Shown here: positions 37,710-47,042 of the stretch, piece after piece
Position numbering within the stretch: position 1 is the stretch's first letter
Layout of the letters: every line of letters begins with the position of its first letter
From: Kordiimonadaceae bacterium
Lineage (GTDB): Bacteria > Pseudomonadota > Alphaproteobacteria > Sphingomonadales > Kordiimonadaceae
Length of the DNA stretch: 64,000 nucleotides
Direction of reading: 5' to 3'
Assembly (NCBI GenBank): GCA_017640725.1
Contig: JAEPQB010000001.1
Span: 682,001 to 746,000, forward strand
The notes under the pieces: model-generated
Databases searched by the model: none
Seen by the model: the letters and a program-made list of their open reading frames with translations, nothing else
What the model was told of the DNA's origin: nothing
Translations under genes and position numbers: made by a program

Positions 37710-37736
37710 ATGATTGACAGATTCAACAAATAAACG

Positions 37737-37758
37737 AGCCGGACAAAGATGCCCGGCT
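37737..37758 (-). terminator. Candidate terminator of the PEP-CTERM gene
   Basis: On the minus strand AGCCGG and CCGGCT arms enclose a ten-base loop, with T-rich DNA after it. It lies 30 bases past the PEP-CTERM stop. Confidence 0.55.
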
Positions 37759-37787
37759 TCAAAAAACATAATAGCCTAGTTTAAATC

Positions 37788-38600
37788 CTACAGTCGCCTG
37801 CCGGCTGAGCGGGTGCGCCGCTGCCCAAACCCAATCATTGCCAACGCAGCAAAAAGCAGCGCCCAGCTAGAAGGCTCAGGTACTGTAACCGCATCTGTTA
37901 CGGTCAAGGTGGTTTGTGACAAACCAACATTCGCTTGCCCATTGCCGCGGCCACGACCTGACCCAAACGACCGGCCGTCAAAATTGCCTACTGATACCCC
38001 ATTGATATCAAAACCTGTTTCGCCGTTGCCTATCTGCAAAAGGCCATCCCTGAAGGTGCGCTGGTTGGTGCCGTTGCCCTGAGAGAAAGTGACATTGCTT
38101 TCAGCAGCCACAATAAGGCTAATCACATAAGAGCCGGCCGTTGAGAAAATTGAGCTTCCCACACCACTTGAAAGAGACAAAGAGAACGGGTTGGAAAATA
38201 TGCTGGACGCCGACCCCAGATTTTGGAAAACGCCACCGCCAGACACAAGCGAGTTAACTGTTGTCTGCGCAGGTGAGGTTTCACCGGCATCGGCGAACAG
38301 ACCCGTTCCGCCAGTACCAAACGACAGCACAGATGTGGTGCTTTCACTGGAAATCACATAATTAACGCTGAACAGGTCCGGTCTCGCGGTGTCACAAACA
38401 CTGTTCAAAAACTGACCACTGCCACGTGTTACACTGCTGCCGCAAGGGTCGAGTTCAAGACTGGTCCCAAGAGCAACCGGATCAAACAAGCCAACCTCTG
38501 ACGAAACATCAACGCCAATCGTCTGAGCACTGGCCATGTTGGTCAGTAAAAATAGCCCCGTGGCGGCTGCCAATGATTTTGAGAACAGGTTACGCATCAC
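37788..38600 (-). CDS. PEP-CTERM sorting-domain protein
   Basis: A 270-residue exported protein. It has a signal peptide ending ASAQ (about residue 26), a Ser/Gly-rich low-complexity body, and the C-terminal sorting signal VPEPSSWALLFAALAMIGF followed by QRRTR. The PEP motif plus helix plus basic tail marks it as a substrate of an EpsH/exosortase system, which cuts at the motif and anchors or secretes the product. No exosortase is in the window. Body function unknown; such proteins are often linked to exopolysaccharide or biofilm. Confidence 0.85.
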   Translation of the reverse strand: MMRNLFSKSLAAATGLFLLTNMASAQTIGVDVSSEVGLFDPVALGTSLELDPCGSSVTRGSGQFLNSVCDTARPDLFSVNYVISSESTTSVLSFGTGGTGLFADAGETSPAQTTVNSLVSGGGVFQNLGSASSIFSNPFSLSLSSGVGSSIFSTAGSYVISLIVAAESNVTFSQGNGTNQRTFRDGLLQIGNGETGFDINGVSVGNFDGRSFGSGRGRGNGQANVGLSQTTLTVTDAVTVPEPSSWALLFAALAMIGFGQRRTRSAGRRL

Positions 38601-38919
38601 AAGTTAACTCCGAATAACGGCTTGTTACTGCGACCCCCAATAAATGGTCAGATCAACATGCCTAGCAGAAATTACGGTTATTGAACAGGACTTTAGTGCA
38701 TGCATTTTGGAGCGCGTAATAACGATAAAACACGCGTGGTCACAATTAAGCTAACCAATCACCATTTCCATCGCCGCATAAATGATTTAAGTTACCTATG
38801 TGCGTTGGGGTTGAGTTTCATCAAACAAGGCCACCTATGCGCGAACTTTCAAACAGTCAAACGGTCCCGCCAGTTCCCATATTGCAACGTCAATCTTTTG
38901 GGCAAAGAGGCGTGTGCCC
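38601..38919. other. Divergent intergenic region between the PEP-CTERM and TPR lipoprotein genes
   Basis: A 319-base gap, AT-rich in its left half, that must carry both promoters. I looked for a sigma-54 site of the kind used by some PEP-CTERM regulons (GG-N10-GC type) and found none convincing. Confidence 0.5.
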
Positions 38920-40872
38920 ATGAAACGCGTGGCCAAGCATATAGTTGTCGCCGCTGCGTTGCTGCTGCAGGCCTGCAGCGAGGCAAATGAGCCCTCCTCG
39001 CCCGATCTGACGCCAGATGCACTCAACGACATGTACGCGGCTGGCCAGTATCAGAACCTGATAGAATTTGTGCGGCAGAAAGAACGCAGCGGCGAGGCAA
39101 CTTCTGCGGACTATCTTGTTGCTGCCAAAGCGAATTTGGCGATTTTTGACCCAATTGGTGCCGCCATCGCAATTGAGAAAATCCAGCCTGTTGACCTTAC
39201 CAATCTAGACGAGTTTGTGCTTGTGCAAGGCCAAACACTGATGCTGGAGCAAAGGTTTGCAGCAGGCTATTCTTTGGTGAGCTCCCACGAGTTCACCCTG
39301 CCACCCCAGATATATCAGTCACAGGTTTTGTTGGGCGACCTGGCGTCCTTAACAGACAAACCACTTGAAGCGCTGGAGTATTTCAACAATGCGCTGGACC
39401 TGGACCCAAGCGACTATCGGGTTCACATTTCGCGTGCACAGGTGCTGCTAAAGCTCGACCGGCTAACAGATGCGGCCGAGGCAGCGCAGGCCGCCGTTGC
39501 CTTAGCCCCGGACAACAGCTTAACGCGTTATACTCTCGGCACCGCCTACACCATGCTTGGCCAACAGGCAGACGCCAAAGCCGCATTCGAAGAAGCCATT
39601 TATTATAATGAAGGCAACGTCCCCGCACTCTTGGAACTGACGCGTATCAGCATTGTTGAACAGGACTACATGGGCGCCGAAGCTTACCTCGACAGGGTGT
39701 ATTCGTTGTTTCCGGACAACAATACAGCCAAATATTACTCCTCCATGCTGCTCGCGCTGGCCGGCGACGATGAAGAAGCGCAGAAAGTGCTGCTGGTGCC
39801 CACGCTTCAAGAGCGTGAAAACCCGCATATTATCCGCCTGCACGGGCATCTTGCCTATCGCTTGAACGAACTAAGCCTGGCGCGTGCCAAATTTGAACAG
39901 TCGCTAAGATTTGCACCCTATGACCGCGCCACAATTCTGGCGCTGAGTGACATCTACATTCAACAGGGCACCAATGGGCGCGCGCTTGAATTACTATCTC
40001 CACTGTTGCGCGCAGACAGCGCAGACATAGCGGCTTTTTCAATGGCAAGCCTTGCCGCTGCACAGCGCAACGACCTGCCGCGCGCCATTGCCTATGCACA
40101 GCGGACAATCGAACTTGCCGAAGCCCCTGAGACCATTTTGGATGGTGCAGTGTTTGCGGACCGCCTTGACGACGATGCCATCAAAGTCCTGAAGCGCCGC
40201 TTGGCGACCTATTACCAGCGCACCGGCGCCCACGAGAGAGCTAGCGAAACTTTGCTGCGCCTCTTCAAAGAAGATGATCAAGACGCCACCAGCGCGTTGC
40301 TGCTGTTCAACCTGATGATTGAAGCAGGAAACACCGAAAAGGCGCTCGGCGTCGCGGACACAATGATCGTCACTATGCCAACGCAGGCCAGTGGCTTTAA
40401 CGCGCGCGGCACAGCCCTTTATAAGCAAGGTAACCTTGACGAAGCGCTAACAGCCTTCACGCAGGCTATCGAGCTTGAAGAGGCCTATGTTTCTGCCATC
40501 AAAAATCGCGCAGGCGTATATTTGGCGCGGCAGGAATACCTGCTTGCGCGGGATGAGCTTGATATGGTGCTGGACGTAACGCCGGGTGATGTGCAGGCGC
40601 AGTTGATGTATGTAAGGGCGCTTGTTGAAACCGACCGCGCCACCGAGGCGCTCAGCTACTTTTCTGCCATTTTCCGTGCCTATCCAAACGCCATTACACC
40701 GCGCGTATTGCAAGTGCGCGCCCTGGGCATGACAGGCGAATACGAAAAGGCAATAACGGAGGCCAATGCCGTCCGTGAACGGCTTGGCGAAAACGACAAG
40801 GCAACTGACGACTTTCTTTCTGACCTGGTAACGCGCTATGAACGTATCATCTTCGAGCGCAACATTGAGTGA
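38920..40872 (+). CDS. TPR-repeat lipoprotein
   Basis: A 650-residue lipoprotein: a signal peptide with lipobox LLQAC near residue 18, then tetratricopeptide repeats over almost the whole length, for example ALEYFNNALDLDPSDYRVHISRA and GNLDEALTAFTQAIELEEAYVSAI in shorter form. It could be related to PrsT, the TPR lipoprotein of PEP-CTERM loci, since it is divergent from a PEP-CTERM gene, but it is shorter than PrsT proteins I know of. AAAGAGG precedes the ATG at 38920. Confidence 0.75.
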   Translation: MKRVAKHIVVAAALLLQACSEANEPSSPDLTPDALNDMYAAGQYQNLIEFVRQKERSGEATSADYLVAAKANLAIFDPIGAAIAIEKIQPVDLTNLDEFVLVQGQTLMLEQRFAAGYSLVSSHEFTLPPQIYQSQVLLGDLASLTDKPLEALEYFNNALDLDPSDYRVHISRAQVLLKLDRLTDAAEAAQAAVALAPDNSLTRYTLGTAYTMLGQQADAKAAFEEAIYYNEGNVPALLELTRISIVEQDYMGAEAYLDRVYSLFPDNNTAKYYSSMLLALAGDDEEAQKVLLVPTLQERENPHIIRLHGHLAYRLNELSLARAKFEQSLRFAPYDRATILALSDIYIQQGTNGRALELLSPLLRADSADIAAFSMASLAAAQRNDLPRAIAYAQRTIELAEAPETILDGAVFADRLDDDAIKVLKRRLATYYQRTGAHERASETLLRLFKEDDQDATSALLLFNLMIEAGNTEKALGVADTMIVTMPTQASGFNARGTALYKQGNLDEALTAFTQAIELEEAYVSAIKNRAGVYLARQEYLLARDELDMVLDVTPGDVQAQLMYVRALVETDRATEALSYFSAIFRAYPNAITPRVLQVRALGMTGEYEKAITEANAVRERLGENDKATDDFLSDLVTRYERIIFERNIE

Positions 40873-40877
40873 GGCCC

Positions 40878-41429
40878 ATGAGCAACCAAGACAAAGCCGT
40901 CACTACAGTGATCAGGCATCATATTCGCCCTGGCGAAATGGCAACTTTTGAGACTTGGTCAAAACGCATTCGGGACGCCAGCAAAGGCTTTGACGGATTT
41001 GTTGGCAGCGAATTGATCAGGCCGGTTGATCCCCCTGAAGCAGGCGAGCACTGCACCGCCACGCATATCTTTCGTTTTGCGAGCGTTGACCAGTTGGAAG
41101 GCTGGATGACATCTGATGTGCGGCACCAGCTCTTGTCAGAAACCAGCAGTTTCTGCGCAGCAGCGCCTGAATACAGTCGGTTTGAAAGCCTCGAGTATAT
41201 GTTCCCGGTAAGCGCTGCTGGCAGCCCACCCAGCCGGCCTAAAATGGCGCTGGTCACTTTTGTCGGCCTGATTGCACCGGTGTATTTTATTCCGCCTTTG
41301 ATCGCGGAGCATGTAACCAATCAGCCGTTTCTTGTGACGCTCGCGTCACTCACGGTGATTGTGCCGTTGATGGTGTATGGGATCATGCCTTTGCTCACCA
41401 AACTGGTGAAACCCTGGCTGCATCGTTAA
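40878..41429 (+). CDS. ABM-domain protein with C-terminal membrane helices
   Basis: A 183-residue protein: an antibiotic-biosynthesis-monooxygenase-like ferredoxin-type domain (about 5-105, VTTVIRHHIRPGEMATFETW onward) followed by two membrane helices (about 118-140 and 150-172). The combination is known in an uncharacterised family. It follows the TPR gene by five bases, so it is probably cotranscribed. It overlaps the convergent PhyH gene by four bases. Confidence 0.7.
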   Translation: MSNQDKAVTTVIRHHIRPGEMATFETWSKRIRDASKGFDGFVGSELIRPVDPPEAGEHCTATHIFRFASVDQLEGWMTSDVRHQLLSETSSFCAAAPEYSRFESLEYMFPVSAAGSPPSRPKMALVTFVGLIAPVYFIPPLIAEHVTNQPFLVTLASLTVIVPLMVYGIMPLLTKLVKPWLHR

Positions 41430-42103
41430 GCCAGCGACAGCCAATTCAAGTCATCCGGCAAACCCTCTGCCGAATAGTCAACATGTAAGATACGGCGATT
41501 TTCCGTTAGTTGAGACCGATTTGAAGAATGCACAGAACTGCCAGCATGAACCCAAACATCACCAGCCTTACCCACCAGATTTATTTGCTTTCGACCTTCT
41601 ATTGCTTCGGCCACTTCACTCGCCTTGAGCTTTCCGAGGTGGTGTGAACCAGCCGCAATTTTGATCGGTCCATTTTCAGGACCACAATCATCCAACAGGA
41701 CCTTAATGGTGATCATGTTTTCGATGATACGAAACGGCGGTTCGACGTGGTGCACACCTTCTTTTTCTGACCATGTTTCATAGCCCTGTAGTATCTTTTT
41801 CTCGCGCATAGGAACAGCACGGTCCTGATGCCAAGGGGTAATCCAATTTTTAGATACTGTTTTGTTAAACAGCACACTCTTGATGGGCTGCGCCGCAGAC
41901 CCAATAATCCGTCTAGCCAGTCGTCCAATCGGGCCGTTTGCGTCCAGCAGCCAACCAAGTGACGGATCGGTCAAACGATAACCGGGCTTTTTGGACAAAT
42001 GCAGATCGGTAAATTTGCTGAGCTCCGCAAGATCGCCGGAACCGACAAGTTTCTCAAACAACAGAACGCCATCTGGGTTTTCGAAAACAAGATGATTAGT
42101 CAC
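41426..42103 (-). CDS. Phytanoyl-CoA dioxygenase (PhyH) family protein
   Basis: A 225-residue Fe(II)/2-oxoglutarate dioxygenase-like protein. The metal ligands fit WHQD (His-x-Asp, near residue 93) and the His in SSVHSSNRS (near 193), with a later Arg in ENRRILHVDY for 2-oxoglutarate. Substrate unknown. Its start is three bases after the zapE stop on the same strand, so it may be cotranscribed with zapE. Confidence 0.75.
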   Translation of the reverse strand: MTNHLVFENPDGVLLFEKLVGSGDLAELSKFTDLHLSKKPGYRLTDPSLGWLLDANGPIGRLARRIIGSAAQPIKSVLFNKTVSKNWITPWHQDRAVPMREKKILQGYETWSEKEGVHHVEPPFRIIENMITIKVLLDDCGPENGPIKIAAGSHHLGKLKASEVAEAIEGRKQINLVGKAGDVWVHAGSSVHSSNRSQLTENRRILHVDYSAEGLPDDLNWLSLA

Positions 42104-42106
42104 AAA

Positions 42107-43348
42107 TCAATCATCTGTATCGAGCTTTCCGTGCCCACGCGTCAGATAGTCTTCTGACTGCATTTCAATCAGGCGGGAAACCGTGCGTTCAAATTCAAAC
42201 GAGCCGTCGCCTTCCGGGTACAAATCTTCTGCGCGGGCTTCTGCGCTGCACAGGAATTTCACACCGTGCTCATAAAGCGCATCAATGAATGTTACAAACC
42301 GCTTGGCTTCATTGCGCTTGTCTTTCGTGAGCTGCGGGATCGCAACCATAATCACCGTATGGTAGGCGCGCGCGATGGCGAGATAGTCCGCCGAGCCAAG
42401 CGGGTTGGCGCACAAACGCTTGAAGGAAAACACCGCCACACCGCGCGCCGACTTGGGCACAAAAAGCGTACGCCCCTGCACCGTAAGTTCTGCTGACGGC
42501 ACCTTGTCCCGGTTTTCAACATCCCGGTCGGTCAGGCGAAAGAAGGCCGCTGACAGTTTGTCGGTGGTTTCCTGATTAACTGGTGTGTAATAGGTGTCAA
42601 CGCCCTTGAGCCGGTCATAGCGATAATCGGTAGGGCCATCCAAAGTCATGACATCAAAGGTGTTTTTGATCATCGCAATGAATGGCAAAAACAGCTGTCG
42701 GTTCAGGCCGTCCTTATAGAGGTCATCCGGCTGCCGGTTTGAGGTGGACACGATAATCACGCCGCGCTCCAAAAGCTCTTTGAACAATCGCCCCAGCACC
42801 ATGGCGTCCGCAATGTCGGTCACCTGTAGTTCGTCAAAGCACAGAAGCGTTGCCTCGGCCGCAATCTGCCGCGCCACCGGCGGGATCGGGTTATCCTCAC
42901 TGGCGCGCCCCCCAAGGGCTGCGCGCTCTCTGCCGCTTAGGCCACGCCACACTTTCATGCGCGCATGCACATCGAGCATAAACTCGTGAAAATGCACCCG
43001 CTTTTTGGATTTCAGAGGCGCGACTTCATAAAAAAGGTCCATCAACATGGATTTGCCGCGCCCAACACCACCGACCAGATACACACCTTCCGGTACTTTG
43101 GTTTTGCGGGACTTTTGAAAGAGCTGTGCCAAACGCCAGTTCTTGATCGACAGGCCACTGCCATGTCCGGCAATTTCCGGATAGTCAATGAGCTCGTCAT
43201 ACAAGCGCTGCAAACGGTTAACCACCCGCGCCTGATCTTCGTCAGGGCGAATTTCCCCCTCTTGCATGAGGCGATTATAGGCGGCGAGCGGCCCTTCTGC
43301 GGTCACTGTGACTGAACCCCGAAGTTGACGTCCTTTTGTCCCTAACAT
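42107..43348 (-). CDS. zapE: Cell division protein ZapE (AFG1-like ATPase)
   Basis: A 413-residue AFG1/ZapE-type P-loop ATPase with Walker A GGVGRGKSML near 95-104, Walker B LLCFDELQVTD near 170, and the sensor segment IIVSTSNRQPDDLYKDGL. In bacteria ZapE associates with the Z-ring; the mitochondrial relatives act in respiratory protein quality control. Length is slightly above the E. coli protein, as in other alphaproteobacteria. Confidence 0.9.
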   Translation of the reverse strand: MLGTKGRQLRGSVTVTAEGPLAAYNRLMQEGEIRPDEDQARVVNRLQRLYDELIDYPEIAGHGSGLSIKNWRLAQLFQKSRKTKVPEGVYLVGGVGRGKSMLMDLFYEVAPLKSKKRVHFHEFMLDVHARMKVWRGLSGRERAALGGRASEDNPIPPVARQIAAEATLLCFDELQVTDIADAMVLGRLFKELLERGVIIVSTSNRQPDDLYKDGLNRQLFLPFIAMIKNTFDVMTLDGPTDYRYDRLKGVDTYYTPVNQETTDKLSAAFFRLTDRDVENRDKVPSAELTVQGRTLFVPKSARGVAVFSFKRLCANPLGSADYLAIARAYHTVIMVAIPQLTKDKRNEAKRFVTFIDALYEHGVKFLCSAEARAEDLYPEGDGSFEFERTVSRLIEMQSEDYLTRGHGKLDTDD

Positions 43349-43455
43349 GGGAACGTCATCACGCCAATATTTTTGGCCTGTTCGCTGGCAACATAGCGAA
43401 ATGAAACTAGGTCTATGCCATAAGCCAATCCGCGCAGCCCTGTTTGGAGACTTTT

Positions 43456-44244
43456 ATGCCAGCCCGAATCCTTGATATTCCCGGCGTCCGCAATTTTCGC
43501 GATATGGGCGGTTATGTGAACAGGGAAGGCCGCAATTTGGCGCACGGGCGCTTGTTCCGCTCTGGCCACTATGCAGAGATTGATGAAACAACCGCGCAGC
43601 TGATTGCGGATCAGGGAATCACAACAGTGGTGGACTTTCGCTCCCCGCACGAAAAAGAGAATATGGCCATCACCTGGTATGCGCCTTGGCAGCCCACTTA
43701 TGTCGACAACCCTATTGGTGGCAATGCAGCCGCCTGGATCAGGGAAATGTTCGACAAGCTGCAGCATACCGAGTTTCCGGAAACCGAACTTAGGGACCAG
43801 TTTATTCTCGCATTTGAAACCATGCCGATAGCGAACGCATCGGGCCTAAAGAAACTGTTTGATGTCTTGGTGGACGATAATGATGGCGGTGCAGCGCTCT
43901 TTCATTGCACAGCAGGCAAGGACCGCACGGGCATAGCAGGCGCGCTTGTTATGCTGGCGCTGGATATGCCCGAGGACGCGATCTTCGAAGACTTTCTATT
44001 GACCAACCAGGCTGTCGACATTGATAACCGCGCCGTTGAGGTCGCAAAGCAAGTCAGCGAGCGGGCCAAACGCCCAGTCAGCCCCAGGGCAGTGCATCCG
44101 CTTATCGGTGTGGAACCTGCGTTCCTCGAGGCTGCGTTTGATGTGATGGCGCGCGAGCATGGCTCGGTGGACGAGTATCTAACGAACGCCATGGGTATGA
44201 ACGCCGAGCGCCGCGCGCTACTGAAAACTCGGCTGCTGTCCTAA
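43456..44244 (+). CDS. Tyrosine/serine protein phosphatase family
   Basis: A 262-residue phosphatase with the signature H-C-T-A-G-K-D-R-T-G near residue 152 (Cys nucleophile and Arg) and the N-terminal GVRNFRDMGGY typical of the bacterial tyrosine/serine phosphatase family (LipA/MptpB-like). GGAG before the ATG at 43456 decides the start. Divergent from zapE. Target unknown. Confidence 0.85.
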   Translation: MPARILDIPGVRNFRDMGGYVNREGRNLAHGRLFRSGHYAEIDETTAQLIADQGITTVVDFRSPHEKENMAITWYAPWQPTYVDNPIGGNAAAWIREMFDKLQHTEFPETELRDQFILAFETMPIANASGLKKLFDVLVDDNDGGAALFHCTAGKDRTGIAGALVMLALDMPEDAIFEDFLLTNQAVDIDNRAVEVAKQVSERAKRPVSPRAVHPLIGVEPAFLEAAFDVMAREHGSVDEYLTNAMGMNAERRALLKTRLLS

Positions 44245-44771
44245 CTGAGCGTTGCCGCCAGTTTTTTGGCGCGACCAGAGACTGACTTACGGGCATCCTT
44301 GGCAAGGCGGCCCAACTCCGGCAGCAACCAGGGTTTCAACTCATCGTCTGATCTCGCCCACTCTGAAAGCGTGCGCATGGTTTCGTTCAGGACGATCCAG
44401 TCCTGACTGGCCGTCAAATTCCGCTTGAGAACGCTTTTCGCCGCCACAAGCTCATCAGGGCTCATATCATCCGCCAAAGCCTGAAACAGGTTGGCCATGG
44501 TCCACTGGGTGGAGGCTTGATCAATCTTGCTCACCTCATCAAGTAACCGTTTGATGTAGGGCACGAGCCATTCATGCTCCGCCTTTTCGATACGCTTGAG
44601 GGCATTGGATGTTCGCAGCCGCACAACAGCATCATCGCAGAAATAGCAATTAAACAGCTCATCCAATCGGGAGCTGTCTGCAAGCACTAACTCAACAACC
44701 TCAAGGGTGCGTCCCAGCGAGTTTGCGTGACCGCCGGTCAGCATTTCTTGAATTGACTCAGGCAAGGTCAT
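44241..44771 (-). CDS. HEAT-like helical repeat protein
   Basis: A 176-residue all-helical protein with HEAT-like pairs (DDAVVRLRTSNALKRIEKAEHEW, LPELGRLAKDARKSVSGRAKKLAATL given in part). No catalytic motif. Its start overlaps the stop of the GFA gene by four bases, so the two are coupled; it also overlaps the phosphatase gene tail by four bases. Confidence 0.6.
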   Translation of the reverse strand: MTLPESIQEMLTGGHANSLGRTLEVVELVLADSSRLDELFNCYFCDDAVVRLRTSNALKRIEKAEHEWLVPYIKRLLDEVSKIDQASTQWTMANLFQALADDMSPDELVAAKSVLKRNLTASQDWIVLNETMRTLSEWARSDDELKPWLLPELGRLAKDARKSVSGRAKKLAATLS

Positions 44772-45205
44772 TCACCCGCAAACATGGCGAACACTTCGGC
44801 GCCCGTCATATTGTGCAGCTTATCGTGCCCAGCAAACTGATAATAGTCGGGTTGCTGGTCCACAAAGACCTGATGATCGAGCACAAATTGGCTTTCGGCA
44901 CTAAACAAGCCAGCGGGCACGATATGCTGTCCATTTTGCTTAAGCCGGTAAAAGAGGCTCGATCCGCACTGTTTGCAAAAGCCGCGCTCCGCCCAATCAG
45001 AAGAAGAGAAGACGCCGATATTGTTTTCGCCGTCGAACGTTATGTCTGAGCCGCAATCCACAGCGAGCAAAGGACCACCCGCCCACTTCCGGCACATATC
45101 ACAGTGGCAGGCACCCACGCCGGTATCCACTGCGCTGGCTTCAAACGAAACGGCGCCGCACATGCAGGCACCTTTGGCGGCAATTCTTGGCTTTTCATTG
45201 TCCAT
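44768..45205 (-). CDS. GFA/CENP-V domain zinc protein
   Basis: A 145-residue protein of the GFA family with zinc cysteines Cys14, Cys16, Cys33, Cys35, Cys38, Cys77 and Cys80 (CMCGAV, CHCDMC, CKQC). Some members are described as glutathione-dependent formaldehyde-activating, but the role of most is unknown. The start at 45205 begins just before the conserved domain; an open frame reaches 45352. Confidence 0.85.
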   Translation of the reverse strand: MDNEKPRIAAKGACMCGAVSFEASAVDTGVGACHCDMCRKWAGGPLLAVDCGSDITFDGENNIGVFSSSDWAERGFCKQCGSSLFYRLKQNGQHIVPAGLFSAESQFVLDHQVFVDQQPDYYQFAGHDKLHNMTGAEVFAMFAGE

Positions 45206-45366
45206 GATGTTGTCCCCTGTCTTGTTCCTCAACGACTCAATGCAAGGGAGCATAGCACTTGCATTGTTGAGCGAAAGCCAGCTCCTGCCACTCTCCTGAC
45301 AGTATATGTCAGTAGTCGACCGTCTTTCGGGCTTTCCCTTTTTGTCTCGCACGGTAAGCTGCTGCC

Positions 45367-46128
45367 ATGCAGGATGAGTATCAGGAAAACGGATTTGTTT
45401 TAGCGCGCGGATTTTTCAGCGAGGCAGAATTGACGGAAATAGAGCCTGTCCTGCGCGTGTTTCATGAAAACTGGCTAAACGACAATCAGGCATTCTATGA
45501 AAACGGGGCCATCAACAGCGCCTATATCACGCACAAGGATGCGCTGACACCTTCCAGGCGAACGGCACTGTTGGACTTCATTGCAACCGACAAACTTTTA
45601 AAACTGGCCCAAATGCTTATCCCGAACGGACCAGCCTTCATGGGCACGCAGTTGTTTTTCGACCCTAAGCATTCTGACAGGAAAAATTATTGGCACAGAG
45701 ATGGCCAATATAATAGCGACGACATTTCAGAACAAAAGGCCATGCTGACAGGAGGCTTGGTTTTGCATTTCCGGGTGCCGTTGGTCGACGAACGCGGCAT
45801 CGAACTCATGCCGAGAACTCACTTCCGCTGGGATACAGATCTTGAATATGCGACCCGAACAGCTGCAGATGGACGTAACGTTTTTGATGACCTGCCAGAC
45901 AGCAAAGCCATCCCGCTGAACCGCGGTGACCTGCTGGTGTTTAACGCCAATATGATCCATCGCGGCCTCTATGGCGGCAACAGGTTTGCGCTCGACATCA
46001 TCTTCTGTGACACAGATCCGGAACTGCTACGGTTTGTACAGCCCGATTGCTTGCCTGACATGCAGGAGTTGAATGCACTGGCACACCCACAAATATTTCA
46101 AGCTACCCTTCAGGCACTTCGAAGCTGA
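45367..46128 (+). CDS. Phytanoyl-CoA dioxygenase (PhyH) family protein
   Basis: A 253-residue PhyH-type oxygenase starting EYQENGFVLARGFFSEAEL. The iron ligands fit His-x-Asp in YWHRDGQ (near residue 104) and the His in NMIHRGLYGGNRFALDI (near 198) with the Arg after it. It differs clearly from the PhyH protein at 41426. Substrate unknown. It ends directly against the next convergent gene. Confidence 0.75.
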   Translation: MQDEYQENGFVLARGFFSEAELTEIEPVLRVFHENWLNDNQAFYENGAINSAYITHKDALTPSRRTALLDFIATDKLLKLAQMLIPNGPAFMGTQLFFDPKHSDRKNYWHRDGQYNSDDISEQKAMLTGGLVLHFRVPLVDERGIELMPRTHFRWDTDLEYATRTAADGRNVFDDLPDSKAIPLNRGDLLVFNANMIHRGLYGGNRFALDIIFCDTDPELLRFVQPDCLPDMQELNALAHPQIFQATLQALRS

Positions 46129-46893
46129 TCAGGGTTTTACGAACAGGCTCGGCGTGGCCTCAAGGTCTGGCTCAATTGATTTGACCTCCAGCCACGAAAG
46201 CCGTTCGTTTTTATCCACGTCCCACTGGCTGTAACCAAACGGGAACAACACGCCGTCGACCCGGCGAAAGTCAGACCAGCGTTCTTCAATATTGATCTGA
46301 GTTGCATCAAGTGTTGGGTGCAGGGCCCGGGTGGCGCGGGCGCGCTCAACTAGAAACGAGGCTGCATGCACAAAATATTCGATATCTGTGCCAAAGGTGG
46401 CTTTAACCCGCACCACATAATAAGGCTGCTCATCAAGCGTTACGCAGCCAGTTTTGCTGACTTCTGCGCCCATGGCCGCCATATCGTGAAGGCCGTATAG
46501 GTGGATAGGCGAATGAGCCCCCTGTGCCAAACCCTTGAAGGCGTCGCCTTCCACATATACGGGTTCCGGGTTGCGCTCCAGGTCTTCCCAGGCGCGCTTG
46601 CCATCAAACCCTTCGGTGATAACCACACCGTCCGAGTAAGTAGCAGTCATTATCATGAAGCCCGGCTTCATGATGCGGTAGTCAAAGTCCGGGTTCCATT
46701 TGCCCTCGTGATGTTTGCTTTTGATACGAAGCGCAGTGAGTTTCGCCAGTGCGTCTTTGCCTCTCGCTTCGGCCGCCTGGTCCAGAATGTCGTCCAGCGG
46801 CAGTGTGCAATTACTGTCCTGCGCACTGGCTATGCCGCTTGTCATCATCAGGCAAGATGCGACCATGAGTGTTCTTGTTAGTGCTGTCGTCAT
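46129..46893 (-). CDS. Secreted hypothetical protein, LolA/LolB-like fold suspected
   Basis: A 254-residue exported protein with a signal peptide ending GIASAQ (about residue 24). The body (ARGKDALAKLTALRIKSKH onward, then alternating strands) resembles the outer-membrane-lipoprotein-sorting-like proteins that have a half-barrel fold. Role unknown. AGGAG before the ATG at 46893 decides the start. Confidence 0.6.
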   Translation of the reverse strand: MTTALTRTLMVASCLMMTSGIASAQDSNCTLPLDDILDQAAEARGKDALAKLTALRIKSKHHEGKWNPDFDYRIMKPGFMIMTATYSDGVVITEGFDGKRAWEDLERNPEPVYVEGDAFKGLAQGAHSPIHLYGLHDMAAMGAEVSKTGCVTLDEQPYYVVRVKATFGTDIEYFVHAASFLVERARATRALHPTLDATQINIEERWSDFRRVDGVLFPFGYSQWDVDKNERLSWLEVKSIEPDLEATPSLFVKP

Positions 46894-47042
46894 GATGTTG
46901 TCTCCTCTCAATACGGGATGTAAGCAGCATCATGGATCGCTGTGCCCACTTTCAAGGCATGTTCGGCAGGCGCGCGAGCTCACGGCCAGGCACGCCCGCC
47001 AGTCGGTAAAAAAACGATGAACGGGAAGTTGATGAGTGTGGT

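Noticed and set aside
37709-37732. A seven-codon reading frame after the palindrome, considered as a truncated TetR start
   Set aside because: Too short to identify; no downstream in-frame or shifted TetR-like sequence before the PEP-CTERM gene.
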